Source: Collinsella bouchesdurhonensis (GTDB lineage: Bacteria; Actinomycetota; Coriobacteriia; Coriobacteriales; Coriobacteriaceae). From it: DNA of 64,000 nt. Of the stretch, positions 1 through 8,614 are shown in pieces. The position numbers and the translations under genes are program-made. The notes under the pieces are model-generated. The model saw only the letters and a program-made list of their open reading frames with translations, did not search any database and had not been told where the DNA came from. Each line of letters starts with the position of its first letter. The stretch's first letter is position 1. The DNA is taken from the NCBI RefSeq assembly GCF_900155365.1, contig NZ_LT699743.1, positions 124,001-188,000 of the forward strand, given 5' to 3'.

Positions 1-601
1 CACCGTGGCCGTTGGCAACATCTCCGAGCTTTCACTCGCACATCTTGTCGGGTCCACGGCAGAGATTCGCAGCTGCCTGCCGGTGCATAACCTCGCCTGC
101 ATTCGCGCCATGGAAGAACATGGGGCGAGCACCATTTGGTTCTCCCCCGAACTCACGCTTGCCGAGATCGAGCGCATCGCCCCGCATGCAAAAGCCGCTT
201 GCGGCATCACTGTCATGGGAAAGCCACGCGTTATGACAAGTGAGCATTGCATCTTGCAGGTCATGAACCGCTGCGTGCATGATTGCTCACGCTGCCAGCT
301 ACGACACCAGAGCTTCTCGCTCAAAAATATCGACGGCAAAGTCTTTCCCATTCGCACCGATATCCATGGCCGCTCGCGCCTGTACGATGCCTATCCGCTC
401 GACTTAACCCCGCAAATTCCTGCACTCATCGCCTGCGGCGTCACTCGATTTGCAATCGACGGCGCGCTTCTTGATATCGAAGAGCTCTCCCGCTATGTCG
501 CACATGCCAAACGAGCACTTACTATCTCGCTCGAGGGACGCAAACCCGCTCGCCGCCTACCGGGCACTACATCTGGCTGCCTTTTTGTAGGGGTCTCATA
601 G
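1..601 (+). CDS. Peptidase U32 family protein, 3' part only
   Basis: The reading frame is open from the window edge (first full codon at base 2) to a TAG at 599-601, so the true start lies outside. About 199 codons are visible. The sequence matches the C-terminal part of the U32 (collagenase-like) family, with the Cys cluster 'CVHDCSRC' near residue 90 and the following region typical of these proteins. Several U32 members act in RNA modification rather than proteolysis, so substrate is left open. The next gene, an rRNA-type pseudouridine synthase, begins two bases after the stop, which suggests co-transcription and fits an RNA-modification role, but that is inference. Confidence 0.75.
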   Translation, partial: TVAVGNISELSLAHLVGSTAEIRSCLPVHNLACIRAMEEHGASTIWFSPELTLAEIERIAPHAKAACGITVMGKPRVMTSEHCILQVMNRCVHDCSRCQLRHQSFSLKNIDGKVFPIRTDIHGRSRLYDAYPLDLTPQIPALIACGVTRFAIDGALLDIEELSRYVAHAKRALTISLEGRKPARRLPGTTSGCLFVGVS

Positions 602-603
602 CT

Positions 604-1332
604 GTGGGGTCAATAGATAACGCACATATCGCGATACTTTATCGGGACGAATATCTTCTTGCTGTCGACAAACCAGCCGGGATTATTGTCCATAGCGACG
701 GATGCAACACAAAAACGCTTACCGACCAGGTGCGCTCGTTTCTCCTCCATGAAACAGCACAGAATGCCGCCCATGACCTCCAGGCCCTCAATCGCCTGGA
801 TCGCGACACCACGGGTATCGTGCTATTCTCACTCAATAAAGAAACGCAGCCTGCCTTTGATGCGCTCATCGCCGCGCACGATACCTCAAAGCGCTATCTA
901 GCCATCTGCTGCGGCATCCCTGCCTGGAAAAGCAAGCTGATTGATGCCCCTCTTGGCCGCGATCGCCATGACGCGCGGTGTATGCGCATCTCAAAGGGCG
1001 GCAAACCCGCTCAGACGCGCGTCAGCGTCATTGCAACAAGGGCGCGCAATAGCCACGCCCCAGAATTTTCCTTGCTTAACGTCGAGCTTCTGACGGGACG
1101 TAAACATCAGATCAGAGTGCATCTCGCATCTCTTGGATTCCCCCTGCTTGGAGACGAGCTGTATGGACGCTCCGTTCGACGCACGGGCAACAAACGGTAT
1201 CCTCTTATGCTCCACGCATGTTCTATGTCTCTCACCCATCCCGTAACGCACGACCGCCTGACCATCCAAGCGCCCATCCCACGCCGCTTTCATGCGCTAT
1301 TTCCGCACGCCACAGAACTAGATCGCAATTAG
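604..1332 (+). CDS. RluA-family pseudouridine synthase
   Basis: A 242-residue protein of the RluA family, which isomerises uridine to pseudouridine in rRNA or tRNA. Visible motifs: motif I 'KPAG' at residues 23-26, the catalytic 'RLDRDT' at 64-69 with Asp66 as nucleophile, and 'GRKHQIRVHL' further on. There is no N-terminal S4 domain, so this is a short form of the family and the target cannot be told. The start is GTG at 604, two bases after the upstream stop, so translation is probably coupled to the U32 gene. The gene converges on rplX, with a shared hairpin terminator between them. Confidence 0.88.
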   Translation: MGSIDNAHIAILYRDEYLLAVDKPAGIIVHSDGCNTKTLTDQVRSFLLHETAQNAAHDLQALNRLDRDTTGIVLFSLNKETQPAFDALIAAHDTSKRYLAICCGIPAWKSKLIDAPLGRDRHDARCMRISKGGKPAQTRVSVIATRARNSHAPEFSLLNVELLTGRKHQIRVHLASLGFPLLGDELYGRSVRRTGNKRYPLMLHACSMSLTHPVTHDRLTIQAPIPRRFHALFPHATELDRN

Positions 1333-1392
1333 ACGATGGATTACATTCATCGACATCAAAGCGAGCACAAACATATAGTCCCTAGATATAAG

Positions 1393-1423
1393 AAAAGGAC
1401 CCCGGAAACCCGAGGTCCTTTTT
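1393..1423. terminator. Bidirectional intrinsic terminator between the pseudouridine synthase gene and rplX
   Basis: AAAAGGACC at 1393-1401 pairs with GGTCCTTTT at 1414-1422, with a further CGG/CCG pairing inside. The A-run on one side and T-run on the other make it work in both directions. It closes the rplC-rplX operon directly after rplX. Confidence 0.85.
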
Positions 1424-1454
1424 AAGTGCTTATCGCTTAGGTGCGAAGGGCAAA

Positions 1455-1766
1455 TTAGAACTCAGCGCCGCACTTCTTGCAAATGCGAAGCTTGTTCTTG
1501 CCGTCCTTCTTGTGGCCAACGCGAGTGGACTGGCCGCACTTGGGGCAGATGAGCTGAACGTTGGAAGCATCGATGGCAGCCTCCTGGCTGACGATGCCGC
1601 CCTGCTGGTTCTGCGGGTTGGGCTTAACGGCCTTCTTGACGATAGCCACGCCCTCGACGACAACCTTGCCCTCAGAGGGGAGCGCACGCAGGACGGTACC
1701 CGTCTTGCCGCGGTCCTTACCGGAGAGCACCTTGACGTTATCGCCCTTCTTAATGGACATAGACAT
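1455..1766 (-). CDS. rplX: 50S ribosomal protein L24
   Basis: A 103-residue L24, an early assembly protein of the large subunit that binds 23S rRNA. The KOW motif is at the N-terminus ('[17 protein letters not shown]'). The C-terminus has two CxxC pairs ('CPKCG' and 'CKKCG'), so this is a zinc-ribbon form. The first of two in-frame ATGs is preferred because GGGGAG lies about seven bases upstream. It is the last gene of the rplC-rplX unit. A terminator follows, and rplE, which normally comes next, is absent. Confidence 0.97.
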   Translation of the reverse strand: MSMSIKKGDNVKVLSGKDRGKTGTVLRALPSEGKVVVEGVAIVKKAVKPNPQNQQGGIVSQEAAIDASNVQLICPKCGQSTRVGHKKDGKNKLRICKKCGAEF

Positions 1767-1781
1767 ACTGGTCTCCCCTAA

Positions 1782-2150
1782 CTACAGGGTCTCGGGTGCG
1801 AGCGAGACGATCTTCATGTACTTCTTGTCACGAAGCTCGCGAGCGACGGGCCCGAAGATACGGGTGCCGACGGGCGAACCATCGTTGTTGATGACGACAG
1901 CAGCATTGTCGTCAAAGCGGATGTAGGAACCGTCCTTACGACGGATCTCCTTCACGGTACGAACGACGACGCAGCGAACGACGTCCTTCTTCTTGACATT
2001 AGCGCCCGGGGTGGCCTCCTGCACGGCAGCGATAATGACATCGCCGACACCGGCATAACGGCGCTTAGAGCCACCAAGCACCTTGATGCAGCGAACCTTA
2101 CGCGCACCGGAGTTGTCAGCAACCGTGAGCATGGTTTGCATTTGAATCAT
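1782..2150 (-). CDS. rplN: 50S ribosomal protein L14
   Basis: A 122-residue L14, the usual length, with the conserved '[18 protein letters not shown]' region. It lies at the subunit interface of the large subunit. The frame is open for 14 codons upstream, but the ATG at 2150 is the start because GGAGG lies just before it and family members begin with this sequence. It sits between rpsQ and rplX in the S10-type operon. Confidence 0.97.
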   Translation of the reverse strand: MIQMQTMLTVADNSGARKVRCIKVLGGSKRRYAGVGDVIIAAVQEATPGANVKKKDVVRCVVVRTVKEIRRKDGSYIRFDDNAAVVINNDGSPVGTRIFGPVARELRDKKYMKIVSLAPETL

Positions 2151-2263
2151 GGTAGTTCCTCCGAAAGAGAACTCATTGAGAGGTGCACGCACCCATAGGC
2201 GGGCGGCGTTTGCCGCCCGAGTGGATGCACATCAACGAGAAAGCGTTACACGTCGTTACGACT

Positions 2264-2530
2264 TTACTTAGCGCGCTCGATGATCTCGACAAGGCGCCAA
2301 CGCTTCATCTTGGACAGGGGGCGGCACTCCATAACGCGGACGGTATCGCCCACGCCAGCCGTGCACTCCTCGTCATGAGCGTGAAGCTTCTTGGTGCTGG
2401 TCATCATCTTGCCATACTTGGGGTGACGCTTGCGCTCCGTGGTCTGGACAACAATGGTCTTGTTGCCCGAGATGGAGACGACGACACCCGTACGGACCTT
2501 ACGCGAGTTACGCGCGACAGTCTCAGTCAT
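2264..2530 (-). CDS. rpsQ: 30S ribosomal protein S17
   Basis: An 88-residue S17, a primary 16S rRNA binding protein of the small subunit. The family features '[15 protein letters not shown]' and '[17 protein letters not shown]' are present and the length is normal. It follows rpmC by 14 bases. A gap of about 110 bases separates it from rplN, longer than elsewhere in the operon, with no clear hairpin terminator. Confidence 0.97.
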   Translation of the reverse strand: MTETVARNSRKVRTGVVVSISGNKTIVVQTTERKRHPKYGKMMTSTKKLHAHDEECTAGVGDTVRVMECRPLSKMKRWRLVEIIERAK

Positions 2531-2544
2531 GCTCTACTCCTGCC

Positions 2545-2760
2545 TTACTCTGCGGCAGCGGACTTCTCCGCTGCAATCTGACGGGCGCGCTGCTCCGTGA
2601 GGATACGTGCAATATCCTTCTTCACGGTGTTAACGCGAGCGGTGTTGTCCAGCTGGCTGGTAGCCATCTGAAAACGAAGGTTGAAAAGCTCGGCACGACC
2701 CTCTTTCAGCTTCTCGACAAGCTGATCGTCCGAAAGCTCACGAATCTCTGCGGGCTTCAT
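2545..2760 (-). CDS. rpmC: 50S ribosomal protein L29
   Basis: A 71-residue L29 with the family start '[18 protein letters not shown]' and the central 'ELFNLRFQMATSQL'. L29 sits near the peptide exit tunnel. Its first base overlaps the last base of rplP, so translation is coupled. A short Ala/Glu tail follows the usual end. Confidence 0.96.
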   Translation of the reverse strand: MKPAEIRELSDDQLVEKLKEGRAELFNLRFQMATSQLDNTARVNTVKKDIARILTEQRARQIAAEKSAAAE

Positions 2761-3263
2761 TAGTTCTCCTCCTTGGCAGCAGCAGCGTCCTCAGCAGCCC
2801 ACTTGGCCTCGAGGGCCTCCTCAGCCTCCATCTCGGCCTCAGCACGCTCCTCGGCATCCTCGGCGATGATGATCTTGGTCTTGATGGGCAGCTTGTGCTG
2901 GGCAAGGCGAAGAGCCTCACGCGCAACATCCTCGGGCACGCCGGCGATCTCAAACATGATGCGACCGGGCTTGACAACGGCCACCCACTCCTCGGGGTTA
3001 CCCTTACCAGAACCCATGCGGGTCTCCGCAGGCTTCTTCGTGATGGGCTTATCCGGGAAGATGGTGATGTAGACGCGACCGCCACGCTTCATATAACGGG
3101 TCATGGCGATACGAGCGGCCTCGATCTGACGGTTGGTGATCCAATGGGCCTCAAGAGCCTTCAGACCATACTCGCCAAAATGCAGCTGGGTATTACCCTT
3201 AGCCTGGCCCTTCATGGAGCCACGCTGCACCTTACGGTGAAGAACACGCTTAGGGGCAAGCAC
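2760..3263 (-). CDS. rplP: 50S ribosomal protein L16 with extended acidic tail
   Basis: A 167-residue L16, which organises the tRNA A-site region of the large subunit. Residues 1-138 or so match the family ('[15 protein letters not shown]', '[17 protein letters not shown]'). About 30 extra residues rich in Glu and Ala extend beyond the usual 137-140, starting near '[12 protein letters not shown]'. It overlaps rpsC by one base upstream and rpmC by one base downstream, so the three are translationally coupled. Confidence 0.96.
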   Translation of the reverse strand: MLAPKRVLHRKVQRGSMKGQAKGNTQLHFGEYGLKALEAHWITNRQIEAARIAMTRYMKRGGRVYITIFPDKPITKKPAETRMGSGKGNPEEWVAVVKPGRIMFEIAGVPEDVAREALRLAQHKLPIKTKIIIAEDAEERAEAEMEAEEALEAKWAAEDAAAAKEEN

Positions 3264-3973
3264 TACTGACCCCTCCTCTCGTTGTTACGACGACGAGGAC
3301 GCGAGGTACCCTCGAGAGCCATGTTAGGAACAGGCTGACCGGGGAGCTTCTCGCCCTGGTAGATCCAAACCTTCACGCCGCAGGCACCCATGGTGGTGTG
3401 AGCGACGGCGGTGCCGTAATCGATCTTGGCACGCAGGGTGTGCAGAGGCACGCGACCCTCACGGTACCACTCGCGACGGCTCATCTCAGCGCCACCCAGA
3501 CGGCCGGAGCACTGGATACGAATACCCTTAGCGCCAGCCTTGCGAGCGGACTGAACGGCCTTGCGCATAGCGCGACGGAAGGCGACACGGCCCTCAAGCT
3601 GCTCGGCGATGGACTGAGCAACGAGGCTGGCGTCGAGCTCGGGGCGCTTGACCTCGATGACGTCAACGGAGAGCTGACCCTTCTCGACACCGGCGACCTT
3701 CTCGAGGTCGGCGCGGAGACCGTCGATCTCTGCACCCTTCTTGCCGATGACAACGCCCGGGCGAGCGGTGAGGATGATGACCTTCACCTTGTCGCCAGCG
3801 CGCTCGATCTCCACGCGGGAGACGGCGGCGCGGGAAAGACGCTTCTCGAGGAACTTGCGGATAGCAAGGTCGTTGCCGAGAGTGGCAGCGTAATCCTTAC
3901 CGGCGAACCAGCGGGAACGCCAGTCCTCGGTGATGCCGAGACGGAAACCAGTGGGATAAACTTTCTGACCCAT
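3263..3973 (-). CDS. rpsC: 30S ribosomal protein S3
   Basis: A 236-residue S3 with the N-terminal '[13 protein letters not shown]', the KH domain motif '[12 protein letters not shown]', and a short Arg-rich end. S3 lines the mRNA entry channel. It starts six bases after rplV and its end overlaps the start of rplP. Confidence 0.97.
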   Translation of the reverse strand: MGQKVYPTGFRLGITEDWRSRWFAGKDYAATLGNDLAIRKFLEKRLSRAAVSRVEIERAGDKVKVIILTARPGVVIGKKGAEIDGLRADLEKVAGVEKGQLSVDVIEVKRPELDASLVAQSIAEQLEGRVAFRRAMRKAVQSARKAGAKGIRIQCSGRLGGAEMSRREWYREGRVPLHTLRAKIDYGTAVAHTTMGACGVKVWIYQGEKLPGQPVPNMALEGTSRPRRRNNERRGQ

Positions 3974-3979
3974 AGCGCT

Positions 3980-4333
3980 TTATGCCTCCTTTCGAGGAGC
4001 GACGATGACGGTGATGTGGCTCGTGCGCTTCAGAATGCGGGAAGCGGAGCCCTTAGCGCGAGGACGGATACGCTTGAGCGTCGGGCCCTCGTCAACATAG
4101 GTAGCGGCGACAACCAGGTCGTCAGCGTGCATACCGTTGTTGTTCTCGGCGTTTGCCACAGCGGAACGGAGAACCTTCTCGACGTCAACGGCAACGTGAC
4201 GATCGCAGAACTGCAGGATCTCGAAAGCCTGGGCAACGGACTTGTTACGAATCAAATCGACCACAAGGCGAGCCTTGGTGGGGGACACGCGCACCCACTT
4301 AGCGGTAGCGCGGACCTCGTTATTAGATGCCAT
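3980..4333 (-). CDS. rplV: 50S ribosomal protein L22
   Basis: A 117-residue L22, whose beta-hairpin reaches into the peptide exit tunnel. Seen: '[17 protein letters not shown]' near the N-terminus and '[19 protein letters not shown]' near the C-terminus, the latter being the tunnel hairpin. It follows rpsS by 15 bases. Confidence 0.97.
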   Translation of the reverse strand: MASNNEVRATAKWVRVSPTKARLVVDLIRNKSVAQAFEILQFCDRHVAVDVEKVLRSAVANAENNNGMHADDLVVAATYVDEGPTLKRIRPRAKGSASRILKRTSHITVIVAPRKEA

Positions 4334-4348
4334 TTACGATGAACCCCC

Positions 4349-4609
4349 CTATTTGGCCTTGTGGCCACGGAACGTACGGGTCGGTGCGAACTCGCCGAGC
4401 TTGTGACCAACCATGGACTCGGTAACATACACGGGCACGTGCTTGCGACCGTCGTGGACGGCGATGGTGTGACCGACCATCTCGGGGAAGATGGTGGACG
4501 CGCGAGACCAGGTCTTCACGACGTCCTTCTTGCCAGCCTCGTTCATCGCGGTGATACGCGAGAGGAGGCGAGTCTCCACAAACGGGCCCTTTTTGAGACT
4601 TCTGCTCAT
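4349..4609 (-). CDS. rpsS: 30S ribosomal protein S19
   Basis: An 86-residue S19, starting '[16 protein letters not shown]' and containing '[20 protein letters not shown]'. It sits in the head of the small subunit near the P-site tRNA. The length is slightly below the 92 typical of proteobacteria but normal for the family. It follows rplB by 30 bases. Confidence 0.97.
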   Translation of the reverse strand: MSRSLKKGPFVETRLLSRITAMNEAGKKDVVKTWSRASTIFPEMVGHTIAVHDGRKHVPVYVTESMVGHKLGEFAPTRTFRGHKAK

Positions 4610-4639
4610 AAGTGCTAACTCCTAAAAACTCGGTATCGA

Positions 4640-5470
<831 letters not shown>

Positions 5471-5622
5471 TACCTATCCCTTTCGAATCAATCCGCTAGC
5501 CATCGCAAGCGGGGATCGCGGATGCGATGACACCGGATTTACCACGGTACCGGGCGACTCCATATTGAAGCCCGGAACACCTCTGCCTCCACGAGGAGAC
5601 AGGAGGCGCGAAGGAAGCGTAC

Positions 5623-5910
5623 TTACGCCTGGGTGCCGAAGATCTCGATGGTCTCGCCCTCGGCAACGGTCACGATGGCCTTCTTCCAGGTGCGGGTCTT
5701 ACCGGCGATGTAACGAACGCGCTTCGTCTTAGGCTTGACGTTGAGCGTGTTCACGCGGGTGACGTGGACACCGAAGATCTCCTCGATGGCGTCGCGAACC
5801 TGCAGCTTGGTAGCAGACTTGGCAACCTCGAACGTGTACTTGTTCTGCTCCATCATGTCATAGGACTGCTCGGAAACGATGGGGCGGATGATGATCTCGT
5901 GTGCGGTCAT
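5623..5910 (-). CDS. rplW: 50S ribosomal protein L23
   Basis: A 95-residue L23, which docks trigger factor and the signal recognition particle at the tunnel exit. Seen: 'IIRPIVSEQSYDMMEQNKYTF' style N-terminus, then 'VNTLNVKPKTKR' and 'RTWKKAIVTV'. It abuts rplD without any spacer, which suggests coupled translation. Confidence 0.96.
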   Translation of the reverse strand: MTAHEIIIRPIVSEQSYDMMEQNKYTFEVAKSATKLQVRDAIEEIFGVHVTRVNTLNVKPKTKRVRYIAGKTRTWKKAIVTVAEGETIEIFGTQA

Positions 5911-6537
5911 TTATGCAAGCACCTCCCCGAAGTGAGCGGCAATGTCGGCGGTCATCAGCAGGGCGCCATTGTTGAGGAGGTCATAGGTGTTGGCCTCGTC
6001 GGGCGTGATGATGAACGTCTTGGGGACATTGCGGAAGGAAAGGTAAGCGTTGATGTCCTCATCGCGAACGATGATGGTCAGGCGCTTGCCCTCAAGGCCG
6101 AGAGCCTTGAGCATGGCGACAGCAGCCTTGGTGGACGGCTTCTCGAAAGCGTAGTCGTCAACGAGAACGAGCTCGTTGTCGCGAACCTTAGCGGAGAGGG
6201 CAGAACGCATAGCGAGCTTGACCTCTTTGGCGTTCATACGCTTAGCGTAGGAACGGGGCTTGGGTGCGAAGACGACGCCACCGTGACGCCACTGGGGAGC
6301 ACGGGTGGAACCCTGACGGGCACGGCCGGTGCCCTTCTGACGCCAAGGCTTCTTGCCGCCGCCAGAGACCTCGGAACGGCCCTTGGCAGACTGGGTGCCC
6401 TGACGCCAGCAAGCCTGCTGGCACTTGACGATGTGGTGCATGACGTGGATGTTCGGCTCGATGCCGTACACCTCGGGCGCGAGCTCGGCCTCAGTGGCCT
6501 TCTTGCCCTCGCTGTTCATAACTTCAAACTTAGACAT
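5911..6537 (-). CDS. rplD: 50S ribosomal protein L4
   Basis: A 208-residue L4. The central exit-tunnel loop is visible ('KGTGRARQGSTRAPQW'). L4 is the autorepressor of the S10 operon in enterobacteria; whether this holds here is unknown. The frame is open 11 codons further upstream, but the ATG at 6537 has AAGGAG about nine bases before it and matches the family start 'MSKFEVMNSEG'. Confidence 0.96.
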   Translation of the reverse strand: MSKFEVMNSEGKKATEAELAPEVYGIEPNIHVMHHIVKCQQACWRQGTQSAKGRSEVSGGGKKPWRQKGTGRARQGSTRAPQWRHGGVVFAPKPRSYAKRMNAKEVKLAMRSALSAKVRDNELVLVDDYAFEKPSTKAAVAMLKALGLEGKRLTIIVRDEDINAYLSFRNVPKTFIITPDEANTYDLLNNGALLMTADIAAHFGEVLA

Positions 6538-6584
6538 GTAAGTGTTCTCCTTGGTATGACGCTGGACCAACTGGCACGGGGCCC

Positions 6585-7205
6585 TTAGGCCATACGGATG
6601 GCGACCAGGCCATTCTTGCCACCGGGCACAGCGCCCTTGACAAGGATGAGGTTCTGCTCGGCATCGATGCGGACAACGGTGAGGTTCTTCACGGTAACGC
6701 GCTCGTTACCCATGTGACCAGCCATCTTGACGCCCTTGAGGACGCGGGCAGGATAGGCGCACTGGCCAATGGAGCCCGGATGACGCTGGAAGTGCGAACC
6801 GTGGGTCATAGGACCGCGGCGCTGACCCCAGCGCTTAATGCGACCCTGGAAGCCCTTACCCTTGGAGGTACCGATGACGTCGACCTTAGCGACATCGGCG
6901 AAGTCTGCGACGGTGACGACGTCGCCAACCTTGTGCTCCTCGGCAGAAGCAACGCGAACCTCACGAAGGTAACGAACAGGCTCGACGCCGGCCTTGGCAA
7001 AGTGACCAGCCATGGGCTTGTTCACGTGCTTGGCCTTGATATCGCCGAAACCGATCTGGACGGCATTGTAGCCGTCGGTCGCCTCAGATTTAACCTGCGA
7101 GACGGTGCAGGGGCCAGCCTGGATGACCGTGACGGGAACGACGTTGTCGTTCTCGTCCCAAACCTGGGTCATGCCAATCTTGCGGCCGAGAATCATGCTG
7201 ATCAT
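6585..7205 (-). CDS. rplC: 50S ribosomal protein L3
   Basis: A 206-residue L3, a primary assembly protein near the peptidyl transferase centre. Seen: 'ILGRKIGMTQVWDE' at the start and 'RRGPMTHGSHFQRHPGSIG' in the central loop. An upstream in-frame extension of 47 codons exists but runs through the leader. The ATG at 7205 is chosen because GGAG lies eight bases before it. It is the first gene of the S10-type unit here, because rpsJ lies apart behind fusA. Confidence 0.97.
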   Translation of the reverse strand: MISMILGRKIGMTQVWDENDNVVPVTVIQAGPCTVSQVKSEATDGYNAVQIGFGDIKAKHVNKPMAGHFAKAGVEPVRYLREVRVASAEEHKVGDVVTVADFADVAKVDVIGTSKGKGFQGRIKRWGQRRGPMTHGSHFQRHPGSIGQCAYPARVLKGVKMAGHMGNERVTVKNLTVVRIDAEQNLILVKGAVPGGKNGLVAIRMA

Positions 7206-7240
7206 GTACGATCTCCAACTCTCGGTGGTCTTGGGACAAT

Positions 7241-7261
7241 GTGAACGCCCCTTGCGTTCAC
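7241..7261 (-). promoter_or_regulatory. Hairpin in the leader of rplC
   Basis: GTGAACGC and GCGTTCAC form a perfect 8-bp stem with a 5-base loop in the untranslated leader, about 35 bases before the rplC start. No U-run follows, so it is not an intrinsic terminator. It may be a protein-binding or stability element. Confidence 0.55.
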
Positions 7262-7389
7262 CCCTAGAGGACCACAACTGATACACGCGGTTGTCGACTT
7301 CGAATTCACCAAAACCCAAGCTCAGGCAGCAACCCTTGATGCCCAAACATGCGATAGGCAGAATCCTCCCTCGACGCGCACAGTTGTTT

Positions 7390-7416
7390 AGTATACACAG
7401 GTATGCGCGTCTTCAA
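7390..7416 (-). promoter_or_regulatory. Candidate promoter of the rplC-rplX operon
   Basis: On the minus strand TATACT (7390-7395) lies 15 bases downstream of TTGAAG (7411-7416). A -35 box GCTTGA at 17 bases is the alternative. It lies in the roughly 330-base gap between the phosphatase gene and rplC and would give a leader of about 175 bases. Confidence 0.5.
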
Positions 7417-7537
7417 GCTTTCATCACAATGTTTTCCCTGCTCAAGCAAAGAATCGCGCTATTTAGTCACAACTGCAGCTCAAAGACCCCGCCCCCGGGC
7501 GTATCCATAGCCCAATCCAGGCGTTTTCACGCAAGCA

Positions 7538-8134
7538 TCAAAGGACTTCGAGCAATGTAAACGCGCTCGCAGACTCATCGTAGGAAAACTTTAGGACGCA
7601 GCAATTGGGTAACCTGCGGCGGGGTTCAGACTCACCGGGACGCTCGGCGGCAAGATAGAACTGCAAGACAGCAGAGCCATGGGAAACAGCCAAGAACGTT
7701 CCCACTTCATCGGGCGCCATAAGGTTGCGAATAGCCTCGACGATTCGCACGCGCAGCGCCGCACTCCCCTCTGCGCCATACGAGACAAGTTCCTCACCTG
7801 GATTCCAGACATCTGCTGGAACCTCAGACATAGGCCCGCGTTCAAAAGAGCCGTAGTTGCGCTCTTCAAGATCTTGGCACGTCTCGACCTCGGGCAAGGC
7901 GACGCCTAACGACTCGCACAAAACGTCGCGTACAAGCACGCAGGTTCGATAGGCACGCCCCAGTGGAGAAGCCACGATGCGATCGGGGCAAACACCGCAT
8001 TGCGCAAGCTTAAGCGCCGCCTCACGGGCCTGGTCCTTCCCTGCTGTTGTCAGAGGCGAGTCACACTGTCCCTGGACGATCTTTTGCACATTGAACTCGG
8101 TTTGTCCGTGCCTCATTAAATACAGCGTCTTCAT
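7538..8134 (-). CDS. Histidine phosphatase (phosphoglycerate-mutase-like) family protein
   Basis: A 198-residue protein of the histidine phosphatase superfamily. The phosphohistidine motif 'LMRHGQTEFN' lies at residues 6-15 and a second catalytic His appears in 'AVSHGSAVLQF' near residue 150. Members include phosphoglycerate mutases and broad phosphatases; nothing here fixes the substrate. The frame is open further upstream but the ATG at 8134 begins at the conserved 'MKTLYLMRHG' and has AAGGGG upstream. It lies between the rpsJ terminator and the rplC promoter, an unusual place within the ribosomal block. Expression may come from read-through of the rpsJ terminator or a weak local promoter. 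Confidence 0.85.
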   Translation of the reverse strand: MKTLYLMRHGQTEFNVQKIVQGQCDSPLTTAGKDQAREAALKLAQCGVCPDRIVASPLGRAYRTCVLVRDVLCESLGVALPEVETCQDLEERNYGSFERGPMSEVPADVWNPGEELVSYGAEGSAALRVRIVEAIRNLMAPDEVGTFLAVSHGSAVLQFYLAAERPGESEPRRRLPNCCVLKFSYDESASAFTLLEVL

Positions 8135-8186
8135 GCTGTCGTGTCCCCTTCCCTGGCGTCGATCACATATACCGCAACGATAACGC

Positions 8187-8220
8187 AAAAAGCCCCGCCG
8201 CCAAAAGGCAACGGGGCTTT
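8187..8220 (-). terminator. Intrinsic terminator after rpsJ
   Basis: On the minus strand AAAGCCCCG pairs with CGGGGCTTT, followed by a T-run. The stem lies 27 bases after the rpsJ stop and ends the rpsL-rpsG-fusA-rpsJ unit. Confidence 0.85.
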
Positions 8221-8246
8221 GCAACATCGCTTAAACGAGATTGAGC

Positions 8247-8555
8247 TTAGAGCTTGATCTCGATGTCGACGCCTGCGGGAAGGTCAAGACGCATAAGCGA
8301 ATCGACGGTGCCGCTGGTGGGGTCGAGGATGTCGATGAGGCGCTTGTGGGTGCGCATCTCGAACTGCTCACGGGAATCCTTGTCCTTGTGCGGGGAGCGG
8401 ATAACCGTATAGAGGTTGCGCTCGGTGGGCAGGGGAATGGGGCCGGAAACGCGGGCACCGGTCTTCTGAGCGGTGTCGACGATGAGCTTCGCAGACTGAT
8501 CCACGACCTCGTGATCATAGCCCTTGAGGCGAATCCTGATCTTCTGGCTAGACAA
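8247..8555 (-). CDS. rpsJ: 30S ribosomal protein S10
   Basis: A 102-residue S10 (NusE), a component of the small subunit head and of antitermination complexes. Seen: '[18 protein letters not shown]' and '[19 protein letters not shown]'. It normally opens the S10 operon. Here it closes the str-type unit 59 bases after fusA and is followed by a terminator. Confidence 0.98.
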   Translation of the reverse strand: MSSQKIRIRLKGYDHEVVDQSAKLIVDTAQKTGARVSGPIPLPTERNLYTVIRSPHKDKDSREQFEMRTHKRLIDILDPTSGTVDSLMRLDLPAGVDIEIKL

Positions 8556-8614
8556 CGTATACCTCCAAATGGATGCGAGGGTTTCTCGCGTAATAACCTA
8601 CGTACGGCGAAGGC

